Positions 47,138 to 56,283 of a stretch of 64,000 nucleotides of DNA are shown here, piece after piece. The first letter of the stretch is position 1. Each line of letters begins with the position of its first letter. The translations under genes and the position numbers were made by a program. This DNA is from Variovorax paradoxus (lineage in GTDB: Bacteria; Pseudomonadota; Gammaproteobacteria; Burkholderiales; Burkholderiaceae_C), in the NCBI RefSeq assembly GCF_018614915.1, contig NZ_JAGGNU010000052.1:87408-151407 (forward strand). Reading direction: 5' to 3'. The notes under the pieces are model-generated. The model was not told where the DNA came from. It worked only from the letters and a program-made list of their open reading frames with translations, and did no database searches.

Positions 47138-48913
47138 ATGGAAATCTCGAAGGCGGAACTCGCTTCCGCAGCAGCCGTTACCGGCAGCCAAACGCAGGAA
47201 CTCATGGGCGCCGAAGTGCTGGTCAAGGCACTGCAGGCCGAAGGCGTGAAGTACGTTTGGGGCTACCCCGGCGGCGCGGTTCTCTACATCTACGACGCGT
47301 TCTACAAGCAGGACACCATCCAGCACGTGCTGGTACGTCACGAGCAGGCCGCAGTGCACGCCGCCGACGGCTATGCGCGCGCCACCGGCGACGTCGGCGT
47401 GGCGCTGGTTACCTCGGGGCCAGGCCTGACCAACGCGGTCACCGGCATCGCGACGGCCTACATGGACAGCATCCCGATGGTGATCATCTCGGGCCAGGTG
47501 CCGACCGCGGCAATCGGGCTCGACGCGTTCCAGGAATGCGATACGGTCGGGATCACGCGGCCGATCGTCAAGCACAACTTCCTCGTCAAGGACCCGAAGG
47601 ATCTGGCCATGACGATGAAAAAGGCCTTCCACATCGCGCGCAGCGGCCGTCCGGGCCCGGTGGTGGTGGATGTGCCGAAAGACGTGTCCTTCAAGAAGGT
47701 CGGCTACAACGGCTACCCCGACAAGGTCGAGATGCGCTCCTACAACCCGGTGCGCAAGGGCCACGGCGGCCAGATCCGCAAGGCGCTGCAACTGCTGTTG
47801 AATGCCAAGCGTCCGTACATCTACACCGGCGGCGGCGTGCTGCTAGGCAACGCCACGAACGAGCTGCGAACCCTGGTCGACATGCTCGGCTATCCGGTCA
47901 CCAACACACTGATGGGCCTGGGCGCCTATCCGGCCAGCGACCGCAAGTTCCTCGGCATGCTGGGCATGCACGGCACGATCGAAGCCAACAACGCGATGCA
48001 GAACTGCGATGTGTTGCTGGCCGTCGGCGCACGCTTCGACGACCGCGTGATTGGCAATCCGAAGCACTTTGCCCAGAACGAACGCAAGATCATCCACATC
48101 GACATCGATCCGTCGAGCATCTCGAAGCGTGTCCGGGTCGACATTCCGATCGTCGGCGACGTCAAGGACGTGCTGACCGAGTTGATCTCGATGATCAAGG
48201 AGAGCAGCACCCGACCCGACGCGGCGGCACTCTCCGGCTGGTGGGACACCATCGAGGGGTGGCGCAGCAAGGACTGCCTCAAGTACGACCGCGGCAACAA
48301 GGACGTGATCAAGCCCCAGTACGTGGTCGAGACCCTTTGGAACATGACCAAGGATGCCGACACGTACATCACGTCCGACGTCGGCCAGCACCAGATGTGG
48401 GCCGCCCAGTACTACCGCTTCGACGAGCCGCGCCGCTGGATCAATTCCGGCGGCCTGGGCACCATGGGCGTGGGCATCCCCTATGCGATGGGCATCAAGC
48501 TTGCCAAGCCCGAGTCGGAAGTCTTCTGCATCACGGGCGAAGGCTCGGTACAGATGTGCATCCAGGAGCTCTCGACCTGCCTGCAGTACAACACGCCGAT
48601 CAAGATCTGCTCGCTCAACAACCGCTACCTGGGCATGGTGCGGCAGTGGCAGGAAATCGAGTACTCGGGGCGCTACAGCCACAGCTACATGGACGCGCTG
48701 CCCAATTTCGTGAAGCTGGCCGAGGCCTATGGCCATGTCGGCATGCTGATCGAACGTCCGCAGGACGTGGAGCCCGCGCTGCGCGAAGCGCGCAAGCTCA
48801 AGGACCGGACCGTGTTCATGGATTTCCGCACCGACCCCACCGAGAACGTGTTCCCGATGGTCAAGGCCGGCATGGGCATCACCGAGATGCTGCTGGGTTC
48901 CGAGGACCTTTAA
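47138..48913 (+). CDS. ilvB: acetolactate synthase large subunit
   Basis: Thiamine-diphosphate enzyme that makes acetolactate or acetohydroxybutyrate, the first common step of valine, leucine and isoleucine synthesis. The 591-residue protein has GGAVLYIYDAF, the catalytic glutamate in VRHEQAAVHAADGYARATG, the FAD-binding middle domain, and the thiamine-diphosphate motif GEGSVQMCIQELSTCLQYN ending in NN. The ATG at 47138 has AAAGG 6 nt upstream; an in-frame ATG at 47046 has no ribosome binding site. It heads ilvB-ilvN-ilvC. I found no leader peptide upstream. Confidence 0.97.
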   Translation: MEISKAELASAAAVTGSQTQELMGAEVLVKALQAEGVKYVWGYPGGAVLYIYDAFYKQDTIQHVLVRHEQAAVHAADGYARATGDVGVALVTSGPGLTNAVTGIATAYMDSIPMVIISGQVPTAAIGLDAFQECDTVGITRPIVKHNFLVKDPKDLAMTMKKAFHIARSGRPGPVVVDVPKDVSFKKVGYNGYPDKVEMRSYNPVRKGHGGQIRKALQLLLNAKRPYIYTGGGVLLGNATNELRTLVDMLGYPVTNTLMGLGAYPASDRKFLGMLGMHGTIEANNAMQNCDVLLAVGARFDDRVIGNPKHFAQNERKIIHIDIDPSSISKRVRVDIPIVGDVKDVLTELISMIKESSTRPDAAALSGWWDTIEGWRSKDCLKYDRGNKDVIKPQYVVETLWNMTKDADTYITSDVGQHQMWAAQYYRFDEPRRWINSGGLGTMGVGIPYAMGIKLAKPESEVFCITGEGSVQMCIQELSTCLQYNTPIKICSLNNRYLGMVRQWQEIEYSGRYSHSYMDALPNFVKLAEAYGHVGMLIERPQDVEPALREARKLKDRTVFMDFRTDPTENVFPMVKAGMGITEMLLGSEDL

Positions 48914-48923
48914 ACAGACGACA

Positions 48924-48948
48924 AGCCGGTCCGCGCCGCGGACCGGCT
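48924..48948 (+). terminator. strong hairpin between ilvB and ilvN
   Basis: AGCCGGTCCGC, loop GCC, GCGGACCGGCT: a perfect 11-bp stem just after the ilvB stop. A run of six T follows only 11 bp later, so it is at best a weak terminator and may instead stabilise the ilvB message or set the ilvB to ilvN ratio. Confidence 0.5.
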
Positions 48949-48992
48949 CCTTCATTAACTTTTTTCCCCTGGCGAATCTATTGTCCGTCGAG

Positions 48993-49014
48993 CCCGCGCA
49001 TTACCGTGCGCGGG
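48993..49014 (+). promoter_or_regulatory. second hairpin before ilvN
   Basis: CCCGCGCA and TGCGCGGG form a perfect 8-bp stem with a 6-base loop, 31 bp before the ilvN start. With the preceding hairpin it fills most of the 132-bp ilvB-ilvN gap. A role in translation or RNA processing is possible. Confidence 0.4.
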
Positions 49015-49045
49015 GGAGGGCGGCGAAAAGAGGAGTCCTGCCGAT

Positions 49046-49537
49046 ATGAAACACATCATTGCCGTGCTGCTCGAGAACGAGCCCGGTGCACTCTCCCGCG
49101 TCGTAGGCCTGTTCTCGGCCCGCGGCTACAACATCGAATCGCTGAGCGTCGCGCCCACCGAGGATCCAAGCCTTTCGCGCATGACCATCGTCACCGCCGG
49201 CTCCGATGACGTGATCGAACAGATCACCAAGCATCTGAATCGCCTGATCGAGGTCGTCAAGGTCGTCGACCTGACCGAAGGCGCCTACACCGAGCGCGAG
49301 CTCATGATGGTGAAGGTGCGCGCGGTCGGCAAGGAGCGCGAGGAGATGATGCGCATGGCCGAAATCTTCCGCGGCCGCATCATCGACGTGACCGACAAGA
49401 GCTACACCATCGAGCTCACTGGCGACCACGGCAAGAACGACGCCTTCCTCGAGGCCATGGACCGCGGCGCCATTCTCGAAACCGTCCGCACCGGCGCCAG
49501 CGGCATCGGCCGCGGCGAGCGCATCCTGCGCGTCTGA
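49046..49537 (+). CDS. ilvN: acetolactate synthase small (regulatory) subunit
   Basis: Binds valine and controls the large subunit. The 163-residue protein starts with the ACT domain MKHIIAVLLENEPGALSRVV and GLFSARGYNIESLSVAPTED, followed by the second domain with MMRMAEIFRGRIIDVTDKSY. The long two-domain form matches the IlvH/IlvN class. AGGAG lies upstream of the ATG. The gene lies between ilvB and ilvC in the operon. Confidence 0.97.
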   Translation: MKHIIAVLLENEPGALSRVVGLFSARGYNIESLSVAPTEDPSLSRMTIVTAGSDDVIEQITKHLNRLIEVVKVVDLTEGAYTERELMMVKVRAVGKEREEMMRMAEIFRGRIIDVTDKSYTIELTGDHGKNDAFLEAMDRGAILETVRTGASGIGRGERILRV

Positions 49538-49587
49538 CAAACACAGCCCGTTTCACATCCCACCGAATCTACGAAGGAGCAACCACC

Positions 49588-50604
49588 ATGAAGGTCTATT
49601 ACGACAAGGACGCCGATCTGAGCCTCATCAAGGGCAAGACGGTCGCGATCATCGGCTATGGCAGCCAGGGCCATGCGCATGCGCAGAACCTGAACGACAG
49701 CGGCGTGAAGGTCGTCGTCGGTCTGCGCAAGGGCGGCGCGTCCTGGCCCAAGGTCGAGAAGGCCGGCCTCAAGGTGGCCGAAGTGGCGGACGCAGTGAAG
49801 TCGGCCGACGTGGTCATGATCCTGCTGCCCGACGAGCAGATCGCCAACGTCTACAAGAACGATGTCGCTCCGAACATCAAGCAGGGTGCCTCGCTCGTGT
49901 TCGCGCACGGCTTCAACGTGCACTACGGCTTCGTGCAGCCGCGCGCCGACCTCGATGTCTGGATGGTCGCCCCCAAGGCTCCTGGCCACACCGTGCGCAG
50001 CACCTATACCCAGGGCGGCGGCGTGCCGCACCTGATCGCGGTGCACGCCGACAAGACCGGCAAGGCGCGCGACCTGGCTCTGTCCTATGCCACCGCCAAC
50101 GGCGGCGGCAAGGCCGGCATCATCGAAACCAACTTCCGCGAAGAGACCGAGACCGACCTGTTCGGCGAACAGGCCGTGCTGTGCGGCGGTACGGTCGAGC
50201 TGATCAAGGCCGGCTTCGAAACGCTGGTGGAAGCCGGCTACGCGCCCGAGATGGCCTACTTCGAATGCCTGCACGAGTTGAAGCTGATCGTCGACCTGAT
50301 CTATGAAGGCGGCATCGCCAACATGAACTATTCGATCTCGAACAACGCCGAGTACGGTGAGTACGTGACGGGTCCGCGCATCGTGACCGAAGAAACCAAG
50401 AAGGTCATGAAGCAGGTCCTGAAGGACATCCAGACCGGCGAATACGCCAAGAGCTTCGTGCTGGAAAACGCGGGCGGTGCGCCCACGCTGATCAGCCGGC
50501 GCCGTCTCAATTCGGAGCACCAGATCGAGGTGGTCGGCGAGAAGCTGCGCGCCATGATGCCCTGGATCAAGAAGAACAAGCTGGTCGACCAGACCCGCAA
50601 CTGA
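49588..50604 (+). CDS. ilvC: ketol-acid reductoisomerase
   Basis: Converts acetolactate to dihydroxyisovalerate with NADPH and magnesium. The 338-residue class I enzyme has IIGYGSQGHAHAQNL (cofactor motif), the metal ligands in the DLFGEQAVLCGG region and E-rich helices (KLIVDLIYEGGIANMNYSIS). AAGGAG lies before the ATG. A clear terminator follows, so the ilvBNC transcript ends here. Confidence 0.97.
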   Translation: MKVYYDKDADLSLIKGKTVAIIGYGSQGHAHAQNLNDSGVKVVVGLRKGGASWPKVEKAGLKVAEVADAVKSADVVMILLPDEQIANVYKNDVAPNIKQGASLVFAHGFNVHYGFVQPRADLDVWMVAPKAPGHTVRSTYTQGGGVPHLIAVHADKTGKARDLALSYATANGGGKAGIIETNFREETETDLFGEQAVLCGGTVELIKAGFETLVEAGYAPEMAYFECLHELKLIVDLIYEGGIANMNYSISNNAEYGEYVTGPRIVTEETKKVMKQVLKDIQTGEYAKSFVLENAGGAPTLISRRRLNSEHQIEVVGEKLRAMMPWIKKNKLVDQTRN

Positions 50605-50620
50605 TCCGGCTTTGAACTCG

Positions 50621-50649
50621 AAAAGGGCCACCCGTGCGGTGGCCTTTTT
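50621..50649 (+). terminator. intrinsic terminator after ilvC
   Basis: GGCCACC, loop CGTGC, GGTGGCC, followed by TTTTT and preceded by AAAA that extends the stem. It lies 17 bp after the ilvC stop. Confidence 0.85.
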
Positions 50650-50692
50650 CTTTGATGCCGCGCGAGCGGCTGAACTACACTGCGACCGATCC

Positions 50693-51517
50693 ATGCATGA
50701 CGACACGCTCCCCGACGAAGTTGCGCCGCGCAAGCGCCGCAAGGGCATCTACATCCTTCCGAACCTGTTCACGCTGGCGGCACTTTTCGGCGGCTTCTAC
50801 TCGGTCGTGATGGCCATGAATGCGCGCTTCGACCTCGCGGCGCTCGGCGTGTTCGCCGCCATGATCCTCGACAGCCTGGACGGCCGCGTCGCGCGCATGA
50901 CCAACACGCAAAGCGCGTTCGGCGAGCAGATGGATTCGCTGTCCGACATGGTGTCCTTCGGCGCCGCGCCGGCATTGATCGCCTACGAATGGTCGCTCAA
51001 GGGCCTGGGCCGCTGGGGTTGGATCGCAGCCTTCGTGTACTGCGCCTGCGCGGCCTTGCGACTGGCGCGCTTCAACGTCAATACGGGAGTGGTCGACAAG
51101 CGCTGGTTCCAGGGCTTGCCCTCGCCGGCGGCGGCGGCGCTTGTCGCCGGCTTCATCTGGCTCATGACCGAATGGGGCAAGCGCGGCGGCGAGGTGCTGT
51201 ACCTGTCCTGGCACCAGATCACCTGGATCACCTTCGGCTTCACGCTCTACGCCGGCCTGTCGATGGTGACCAATGCGCCGTTCTACAGCTTCAAGGACGT
51301 CCAGGTGAAGAAGAGCGTGCCATTTGCCGTGATCGTGCTGATCGCGCTCGCCATCGCGGTTGTCAACATCCACCCGCCGACGGTGCTGTTCGGCGTCTTC
51401 GTGGCCTACGGACTCAGCGGCTATGTGGTCTACGGCTGGCGCAAGGCCAAGGGCCAGCATGTGAGCGTGATCAGCATCTCGACCGACGAACCCGACGAGC
51501 GCGGGCTGCACAAGTGA
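50693..51517 (+). CDS. pssA: CDP-diacylglycerol-serine O-phosphatidyltransferase
   Basis: Membrane enzyme for phosphatidylserine, the precursor of phosphatidylethanolamine; 274 residues. The CDP-alcohol phosphotransferase motif reads DGRVARMTNTQSAFGEQMDS then LSD, i.e. DGxxAR(x8)Gxx(x)D(x3)D. About eight hydrophobic segments are present. The start at 50693 gives the basic N-terminus ahead of GIYILPNLFTLAALFGG. The ilvC-pssA-leuA neighbourhood is common in this bacterial group, although the psd gene often found with it is missing here. Confidence 0.95.
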   Translation: MHDDTLPDEVAPRKRRKGIYILPNLFTLAALFGGFYSVVMAMNARFDLAALGVFAAMILDSLDGRVARMTNTQSAFGEQMDSLSDMVSFGAAPALIAYEWSLKGLGRWGWIAAFVYCACAALRLARFNVNTGVVDKRWFQGLPSPAAAALVAGFIWLMTEWGKRGGEVLYLSWHQITWITFGFTLYAGLSMVTNAPFYSFKDVQVKKSVPFAVIVLIALAIAVVNIHPPTVLFGVFVAYGLSGYVVYGWRKAKGQHVSVISISTDEPDERGLHK

Positions 51518-51545
51518 TTCGGGCTGTGCTACATTCGCCCCTCCC

Positions 51546-51599
51546 ATGAACAAGATTTCGCTGGCCCTACTACTGATCCCCTCCGGGCGGAGTCGGTAG
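51546..51599 (+). CDS. leuL: leucine-rich leader peptide of the leuA attenuator
   Basis: A 17-residue peptide, MNKISLALLLIPSGRSR, whose codons 6-10 are CTG GCC CTA CTA CTG. It thus has four leucine codons in five, two of them the rare CTA. It is followed 21 bp later by a terminator hairpin and then by leuA. Ribosome stalling at these codons when leucyl-tRNA is scarce would prevent termination, the classic attenuation scheme. It is too short to be found by length alone; the codon pattern and position support it. Confidence 0.85.
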   Translation: MNKISLALLLIPSGRSR

Positions 51600-51620
51600 C
51601 GCACGCGCAAATCCCTGACC

Positions 51621-51656
51621 ACGGCCCGTTCGCACCAGCAACGGGCCGTTTGTTTT
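51621..51656 (+). terminator. leucine attenuator terminator
   Basis: ACGGCCCGTT, a 9-base loop and AACGGGCCGT form a perfect 10-bp stem followed by TTGTTTT. It lies between the leader peptide and leuA. A small CTCCG/CGGAG hairpin within the end of the leader frame (51580-51591) may act as pause or alternative structure. Confidence 0.85.
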
Positions 51657-51699
51657 GGGGGTTGCTGGTTGATCCTCCAACCACAGCGAGAAATTCCAG

Positions 51700-53403
51700 A
51701 TGTTGAAGCAACCCGACCGCAAGTACCGCGCCTTCGCACCCATCGGCCTCAAGGACCGCATCTGGCCCGATGCCGTGCTGACCCAGGCACCGATCTGGCT
51801 GTCGACCGACCTGCGCGACGGCAATCAGGCGCTGGTGGAGCCCATGGACATCGCCCGCAAGATGCGCATGTTCGAGATGCTGGTGGCGATCGGATTCAAG
51901 GAGATCGAGGTCGGCTTTCCGTCGGCCTCGCAGATCGAGTTCGATTTCGTGCGCAAGCTGATCGAGGAAGACCGCATTCCCGATGACGTGACGATCCAGG
52001 TGCTCACGCAGGCGCGCGATCACCTGATCGAGCGCACCTTCGAGTCGCTGCAGGGCGCGCCGCGCGCAATCGTGCATCTCTACAACGCGGTGGCACCGGT
52101 CATGCGCCGCGTCGTGCTCGGCATGGACGAAGACCAGATCGTCGAGCTCGCGACTTCGCATGCGCGCATGTTCAACGAACTCGCCGCCAGCCAGCCGGCC
52201 ACCGACTGGACCTTCCAGTACTCGCCGGAAATGTTCTCCGGTACCGACCTTGCCTTCTCCAAGCGCGTGGTGGATGCAGTCACGGAGGTCTGGGCGCCGA
52301 CGCCCGAGCGCAAGTGCATCGTCAACCTGCCTTCGACGGTCGAGCATTCGACGCCCAACATCTTCGCCGACATGATCGAGTGGATGCATCGCCATCTGGC
52401 GCGCCGCGACGCGATCGTTTTGTCGGTGCATCCGCACAACGACCGCGGCACCGGTACCGCCGCCGGCGAGTTCGCGCTGATGGCCGGCGCAGACCGCATC
52501 GAAGGCTGCCTGTTCGGCAACGGCGAGCGCACCGGCAATCTCGATCTGGTGAACGTGGCCCTCAACCTCTACACGCAAGGCGTATCGCCCGGGCTCGACT
52601 TCTCGAACATCGACGAGATCCGGGCTGCGGTCGAGCACTGCAATCAGCTGCCGGTGCATCCGCGCCATCCGTACGCGGGCGATCTGGTCTACACCTCCTT
52701 CTCGGGCTCGCATCAGGACGCGATCAAGAAGGCCTTGGCCGCACGCAAGGACGGTGACATCTGGGACATGCCCTACTTGCCCATCGATCCCAAGGACGTG
52801 GGCCGCAGCTACGAGGCGGTGATCCGCGTCAACAGCCAGTCGGGCAAGGGCGGCATCGCCTATCTGCTCGAAAGCGAGTACGGGCTCGAATTGCCCCGAC
52901 GCCTGCAGATGGAGTTCAGCCAGAGCGTGCAGCGCGTGATGGACGTCGAGGGCAAGGAGCTCACCGCGGCCGATCTCTGGCAGCTGTTCGAGCGTGAGTA
53001 CCGCATCCAGGACGGGGCGGGCCCGCAGCACCGCATGCTCGAAGAGCAGGGCGAGGGCGCCGATGCCTCCGTGGTGTTGCGTGCCGATCTGCCGTGGGAG
53101 GGTGAGGTTCGGAAGATCGAAGGCCGCGGCAACGGTCCGATCGATGCCTTCATCCACGCCCTGGCCGGTGCGACCGGCCATTCGATCCGCGTGATCGACT
53201 ACCACCAGCACGCCATCGGCGCCGGAGCCGATGCGCAGGCGGTGGCCTATCTCGAACTGCGGGTCGACGAGGCACAGACCCTGTTCGGCGTCGGCTTGGA
53301 CGCCAACATCATCTCGGCTTCGCTCAAGGCCATCATCTCTGGGCTTGCGCGGGCTCGAGGGCAGGGCGCGCGCAGCGCACAATCCGTGGCAGAAGCCGCC
53401 TGA
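51700..53403 (+). CDS. leuA: 2-isopropylmalate synthase, long class (LeuA2-type)
   Basis: Condenses 2-ketoisovalerate with acetyl-CoA, the first leucine-specific step. The 567-residue protein is of the long class (TIGR00970-like, as in mycobacteria and yeast): KYRAFAPIGLKDRIWPD, then STDLRDGNQALVEPM with the metal aspartate, and the metal histidines in VHPHNDRGTGTAAGE. The C-terminal 150 residues form the LeuA allosteric domain that binds leucine. It lies behind the leader peptide and attenuator and 17 bp before a second leuA. Confidence 0.95.
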   Translation: MLKQPDRKYRAFAPIGLKDRIWPDAVLTQAPIWLSTDLRDGNQALVEPMDIARKMRMFEMLVAIGFKEIEVGFPSASQIEFDFVRKLIEEDRIPDDVTIQVLTQARDHLIERTFESLQGAPRAIVHLYNAVAPVMRRVVLGMDEDQIVELATSHARMFNELAASQPATDWTFQYSPEMFSGTDLAFSKRVVDAVTEVWAPTPERKCIVNLPSTVEHSTPNIFADMIEWMHRHLARRDAIVLSVHPHNDRGTGTAAGEFALMAGADRIEGCLFGNGERTGNLDLVNVALNLYTQGVSPGLDFSNIDEIRAAVEHCNQLPVHPRHPYAGDLVYTSFSGSHQDAIKKALAARKDGDIWDMPYLPIDPKDVGRSYEAVIRVNSQSGKGGIAYLLESEYGLELPRRLQMEFSQSVQRVMDVEGKELTAADLWQLFEREYRIQDGAGPQHRMLEEQGEGADASVVLRADLPWEGEVRKIEGRGNGPIDAFIHALAGATGHSIRVIDYHQHAIGAGADAQAVAYLELRVDEAQTLFGVGLDANIISASLKAIISGLARARGQGARSAQSVAEAA

Positions 53404-53420
53404 CGACAAGGAGATTCACG

Positions 53421-54959
53421 ATGGCCGACAAACTCATCATTTTCGACACCACCTTGCGCGACGGCGAGCAGTCGCCCGGCGCCTCGATGACCAAGGACGA
53501 GAAGCTGCGCATCGCGCGCCAGCTCGAACGCCTGCGCGTCGACGTCATCGAGGCCGGCTTTCCGGCCAGTTCGAACGGTGATTTCGAGGCCGTCACGGCG
53601 ATCGCCAACGCGATCAAGGAGTCGACGGTCTGCGGCCTGTCGCGCGCCAACGATCGCGACATCTCGCGCGCAGCCGAAGCCCTCAAAGGGGCGACCAGCG
53701 GCCGCATCCACACCTTCATCGCGACTTCGCCGCTGCACATGGAAAAGAAGCTGCGCATGTCGCCCGACGAGGTGTTCGAGCAGGCCAAGCTCGCCGTTCG
53801 TTTTGCGCGCAACCTGGTGGGCGATGTCGAGTTCAGCCCGGAGGACGGCTACCGCAGCGACGTCGACTTCCTGTGCCGCGTTCTCGAGGCCGTGATCCAC
53901 GAAGGCGCGACCACCATCAACGTGCCCGACACCGTCGGCTACGCCATTCCCGAGCTCTACGGCAATTTCATCAAAACGCTGCGCGAGCGGATTCCGAACA
54001 GCGACAAGGCCATCTGGTCCGTGCACTGCCACAACGACCTGGGCATGGCGGTCGCCAACTCGCTGGCTGGCGTGAAGATCGGCGGGGCCAGGCAGGTCGA
54101 GTGCACCATCAATGGCCTGGGCGAGCGCGCCGGCAACTGCTCGCTGGAAGAGATCGTGATGGCTGTGAAGACACGAAAGGACTACTTCGACCTCGATCTC
54201 GGCATCGACACCCGTCACATCCTGGCTGCCAGCCGGATGGTCAGCCAGACCACCGGCTTCGTCGTGCAGCCCAACAAGGCGGTGGTGGGCGCCAACGCCT
54301 TCGCGCACGCCTCGGGCATTCACCAGGATGGCGTGCTCAAGGCGCGCGATACCTACGAGATCATGCGCGCCGAAGACGTGGGCTGGACCGCCAACAAGAT
54401 CGTGCTCGGCAAGTTGAGCGGCCGCAATGCGTTCAAGCAGCGCCTGCAGGAACTGGGTGTGGCGATGGAGAGCGAGGCCGACATCAATGCCGCGTTCTCG
54501 CGCTTCAAAGAACTTGCCGACAGAAAAAGTGAAATATTTGACGAAGACATCCTCGCACTTGTAAGCGCCGAGGAGCACTCGCACGTTGCCGAACAGTTTG
54601 GTTTTGTATCCTTGTCACAGCACAGCGAAACCGGCGAGCGGCCCCAGGCGCGAATCGTTTTCACGGTGCATGGCAAGGAAGTCACGAGCGAGTCCGATGG
54701 CAATGGCCCGGTTGATGCTTCGCTGAAGGCCATCGAGGCCCAGGTGAAGAGCGGGGCGGAGATGGTGCTTTATTCGGTCAATGCCATCAGCGGATCGACG
54801 GAGAGTCAGGGCGAAGTCACGGTACGCTTGCAGAATGCGGGCCGGGTCGTCAACGGCGTGGGAGCGGATCCGGACATCGTTGTGGCATCGGCCAAGGCTT
54901 ATTTGAGTGCGCTCAACAAGTTACAGAGCCAAGCTGAGAGTGTGGCGGCACAAGGTTAG
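53421..54959 (+). CDS. leuA: 2-isopropylmalate synthase, standard bacterial class (LeuA1-type)
   Basis: The same reaction as the preceding gene, but the common bacterial class (TIGR00973-like), 512 residues. IIFDTTLRDGEQSPGASMT carries the metal aspartate, VHCHNDLGMAVANSLAG the metal histidines, NGLGERAGNCSLEEIVM the family signature, and the C-terminal 130 residues the LeuA regulatory domain. AAGGAG lies before the ATG. Two different isopropylmalate synthases in tandem would allow different feedback sensitivity. Both should be under the same attenuator. Confidence 0.95.
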   Translation: MADKLIIFDTTLRDGEQSPGASMTKDEKLRIARQLERLRVDVIEAGFPASSNGDFEAVTAIANAIKESTVCGLSRANDRDISRAAEALKGATSGRIHTFIATSPLHMEKKLRMSPDEVFEQAKLAVRFARNLVGDVEFSPEDGYRSDVDFLCRVLEAVIHEGATTINVPDTVGYAIPELYGNFIKTLRERIPNSDKAIWSVHCHNDLGMAVANSLAGVKIGGARQVECTINGLGERAGNCSLEEIVMAVKTRKDYFDLDLGIDTRHILAASRMVSQTTGFVVQPNKAVVGANAFAHASGIHQDGVLKARDTYEIMRAEDVGWTANKIVLGKLSGRNAFKQRLQELGVAMESEADINAAFSRFKELADRKSEIFDEDILALVSAEEHSHVAEQFGFVSLSQHSETGERPQARIVFTVHGKEVTSESDGNGPVDASLKAIEAQVKSGAEMVLYSVNAISGSTESQGEVTVRLQNAGRVVNGVGADPDIVVASAKAYLSALNKLQSQAESVAAQG

Positions 54960-55075
54960 TTCTTGCGGGGATCCTTTGGTTCGAATGAAGAAAAGGATGC
55001 AAGTAACTGATATTGCGCGCCTTTTTTGATTTCGATACACTTGCGGTTCCTGTTCGTCCCGCTGGAGAGTTTTTG

Positions 55076-56266
55076 ATGCCCGAAGCCCGTTCCTACCGAG
55101 TTTCCAGCCAGCGGCTCCTTCCCGCATTCCGCCTCATCGCCGTCGCGTTCTGCGCCGCGGCGCTTTTGCTGCCCACAGCGCAGGCTGCCAAGAAGGCGTC
55201 GGGCAAGAAGGCCCAGCAGGTGAGCGCCGACAGCAAGCGTAGCGATGCCAAGTCGGCCCCGTCGCGCAGCGTGGCATCGAAGCGCGGCGTCAAGAACGAC
55301 GACGACAAGGCCGATCGCGTCGTGAGCGGCGGCCGCAACGTGGTGGCATCGATTCGCAAGCGCGGCGGCAAGACGGTGGTCGCGGTGCAGCGGCGCTCGG
55401 TGGTGCGCGTGACCGAAGCGCCGGCCCGGCAGTCCTTCGGTCAACTTGCCGGCCTGCACAGCACCGAGGACGCACTCGATCTGAAATCCAGCGTGGCGCT
55501 GGTGATCGACCAGGACACGCGCGAAGTGCTCTTCAGCAAGAACGACCACGCCGTGCTGCCCATCGCTTCGCTGACCAAGCTCATGACCGGGCTGATCATC
55601 AGCGAGGCGCGTCTTCCCTCCGACGAACTGATCACCATCAGCCAGGATGACGTCGACACCGAAAAAGGGAGCCGCTCGCGCCTGACGGTCGGCAGCACGC
55701 TGCCGCGCGGCGAGCTCCTGCACCTCGCGCTGATGTCGAGCGAGAACCGCGCGGCGCATGCGCTAGGACGCACTTATCCGGGCGGCCTGGCCACCTTCGT
55801 GAGCGTCATGAACGCCAAGGCCAAGATGCTCGGCATGAAGGACACGCGCTACGTCGAGCCCACCGGGCTCTCGAGCCACAACCAGTCGAGCGCGCAAGAC
55901 CTCGCCCTGCTGGTCAATGCCGCCTACGCCGATGCCACGGTGCGTCAGCTTTCCACCTCGCCCGAGTACCAGGTCGAAGTCGGCAGCCGCGTGCTGCAGT
56001 ACAACACCACGAACCGGCTGGTCAAGAGCCCCGATTGGGACATTGGGCTGCAGAAGACCGGCTACATCTCCGAGGCCGGCCAGTGCCTCGTGATGCAGGC
56101 CAAGATCGCCGGCCGCAAGGTGATCATGGTGTTCCTCGATTCGGCCGGCAAGTTCGGTCGCATCGGCGATGCCGAGCGCGTGCGTCGCTGGGTCGAAGCC
56201 ACTCACATGGCGCGTCCGATTGCGCCGCAGCAGCAACAGGCTGTCGCAACGCAGATCTCCGGCTGA
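55076..56266 (+). CDS. pbpG: D-alanyl-D-alanine endopeptidase (PBP7/8 type)
   Basis: Penicillin-binding protein that cuts peptide cross-links in murein; 396 residues. A signal peptide covers residues 1-37 (ending AQA-AK). A Lys/Ser/Arg-rich segment of about 85 residues follows, longer than in E. coli PBP7. The catalytic motifs are S165-L-T-K168 (IASLTKLMTG), S222-E-N (MSSENRAAHAL) and KTG (LQKTGYISEAG). GGAGAG lies before the ATG. The gene stands alone between leuA and a convergent IclR gene. Confidence 0.92.
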   Translation: MPEARSYRVSSQRLLPAFRLIAVAFCAAALLLPTAQAAKKASGKKAQQVSADSKRSDAKSAPSRSVASKRGVKNDDDKADRVVSGGRNVVASIRKRGGKTVVAVQRRSVVRVTEAPARQSFGQLAGLHSTEDALDLKSSVALVIDQDTREVLFSKNDHAVLPIASLTKLMTGLIISEARLPSDELITISQDDVDTEKGSRSRLTVGSTLPRGELLHLALMSSENRAAHALGRTYPGGLATFVSVMNAKAKMLGMKDTRYVEPTGLSSHNQSSAQDLALLVNAAYADATVRQLSTSPEYQVEVGSRVLQYNTTNRLVKSPDWDIGLQKTGYISEAGQCLVMQAKIAGRKVIMVFLDSAGKFGRIGDAERVRRWVEATHMARPIAPQQQQAVATQISG

Positions 56267-56283
56267 GCCTGCAGGCCTGGCGA

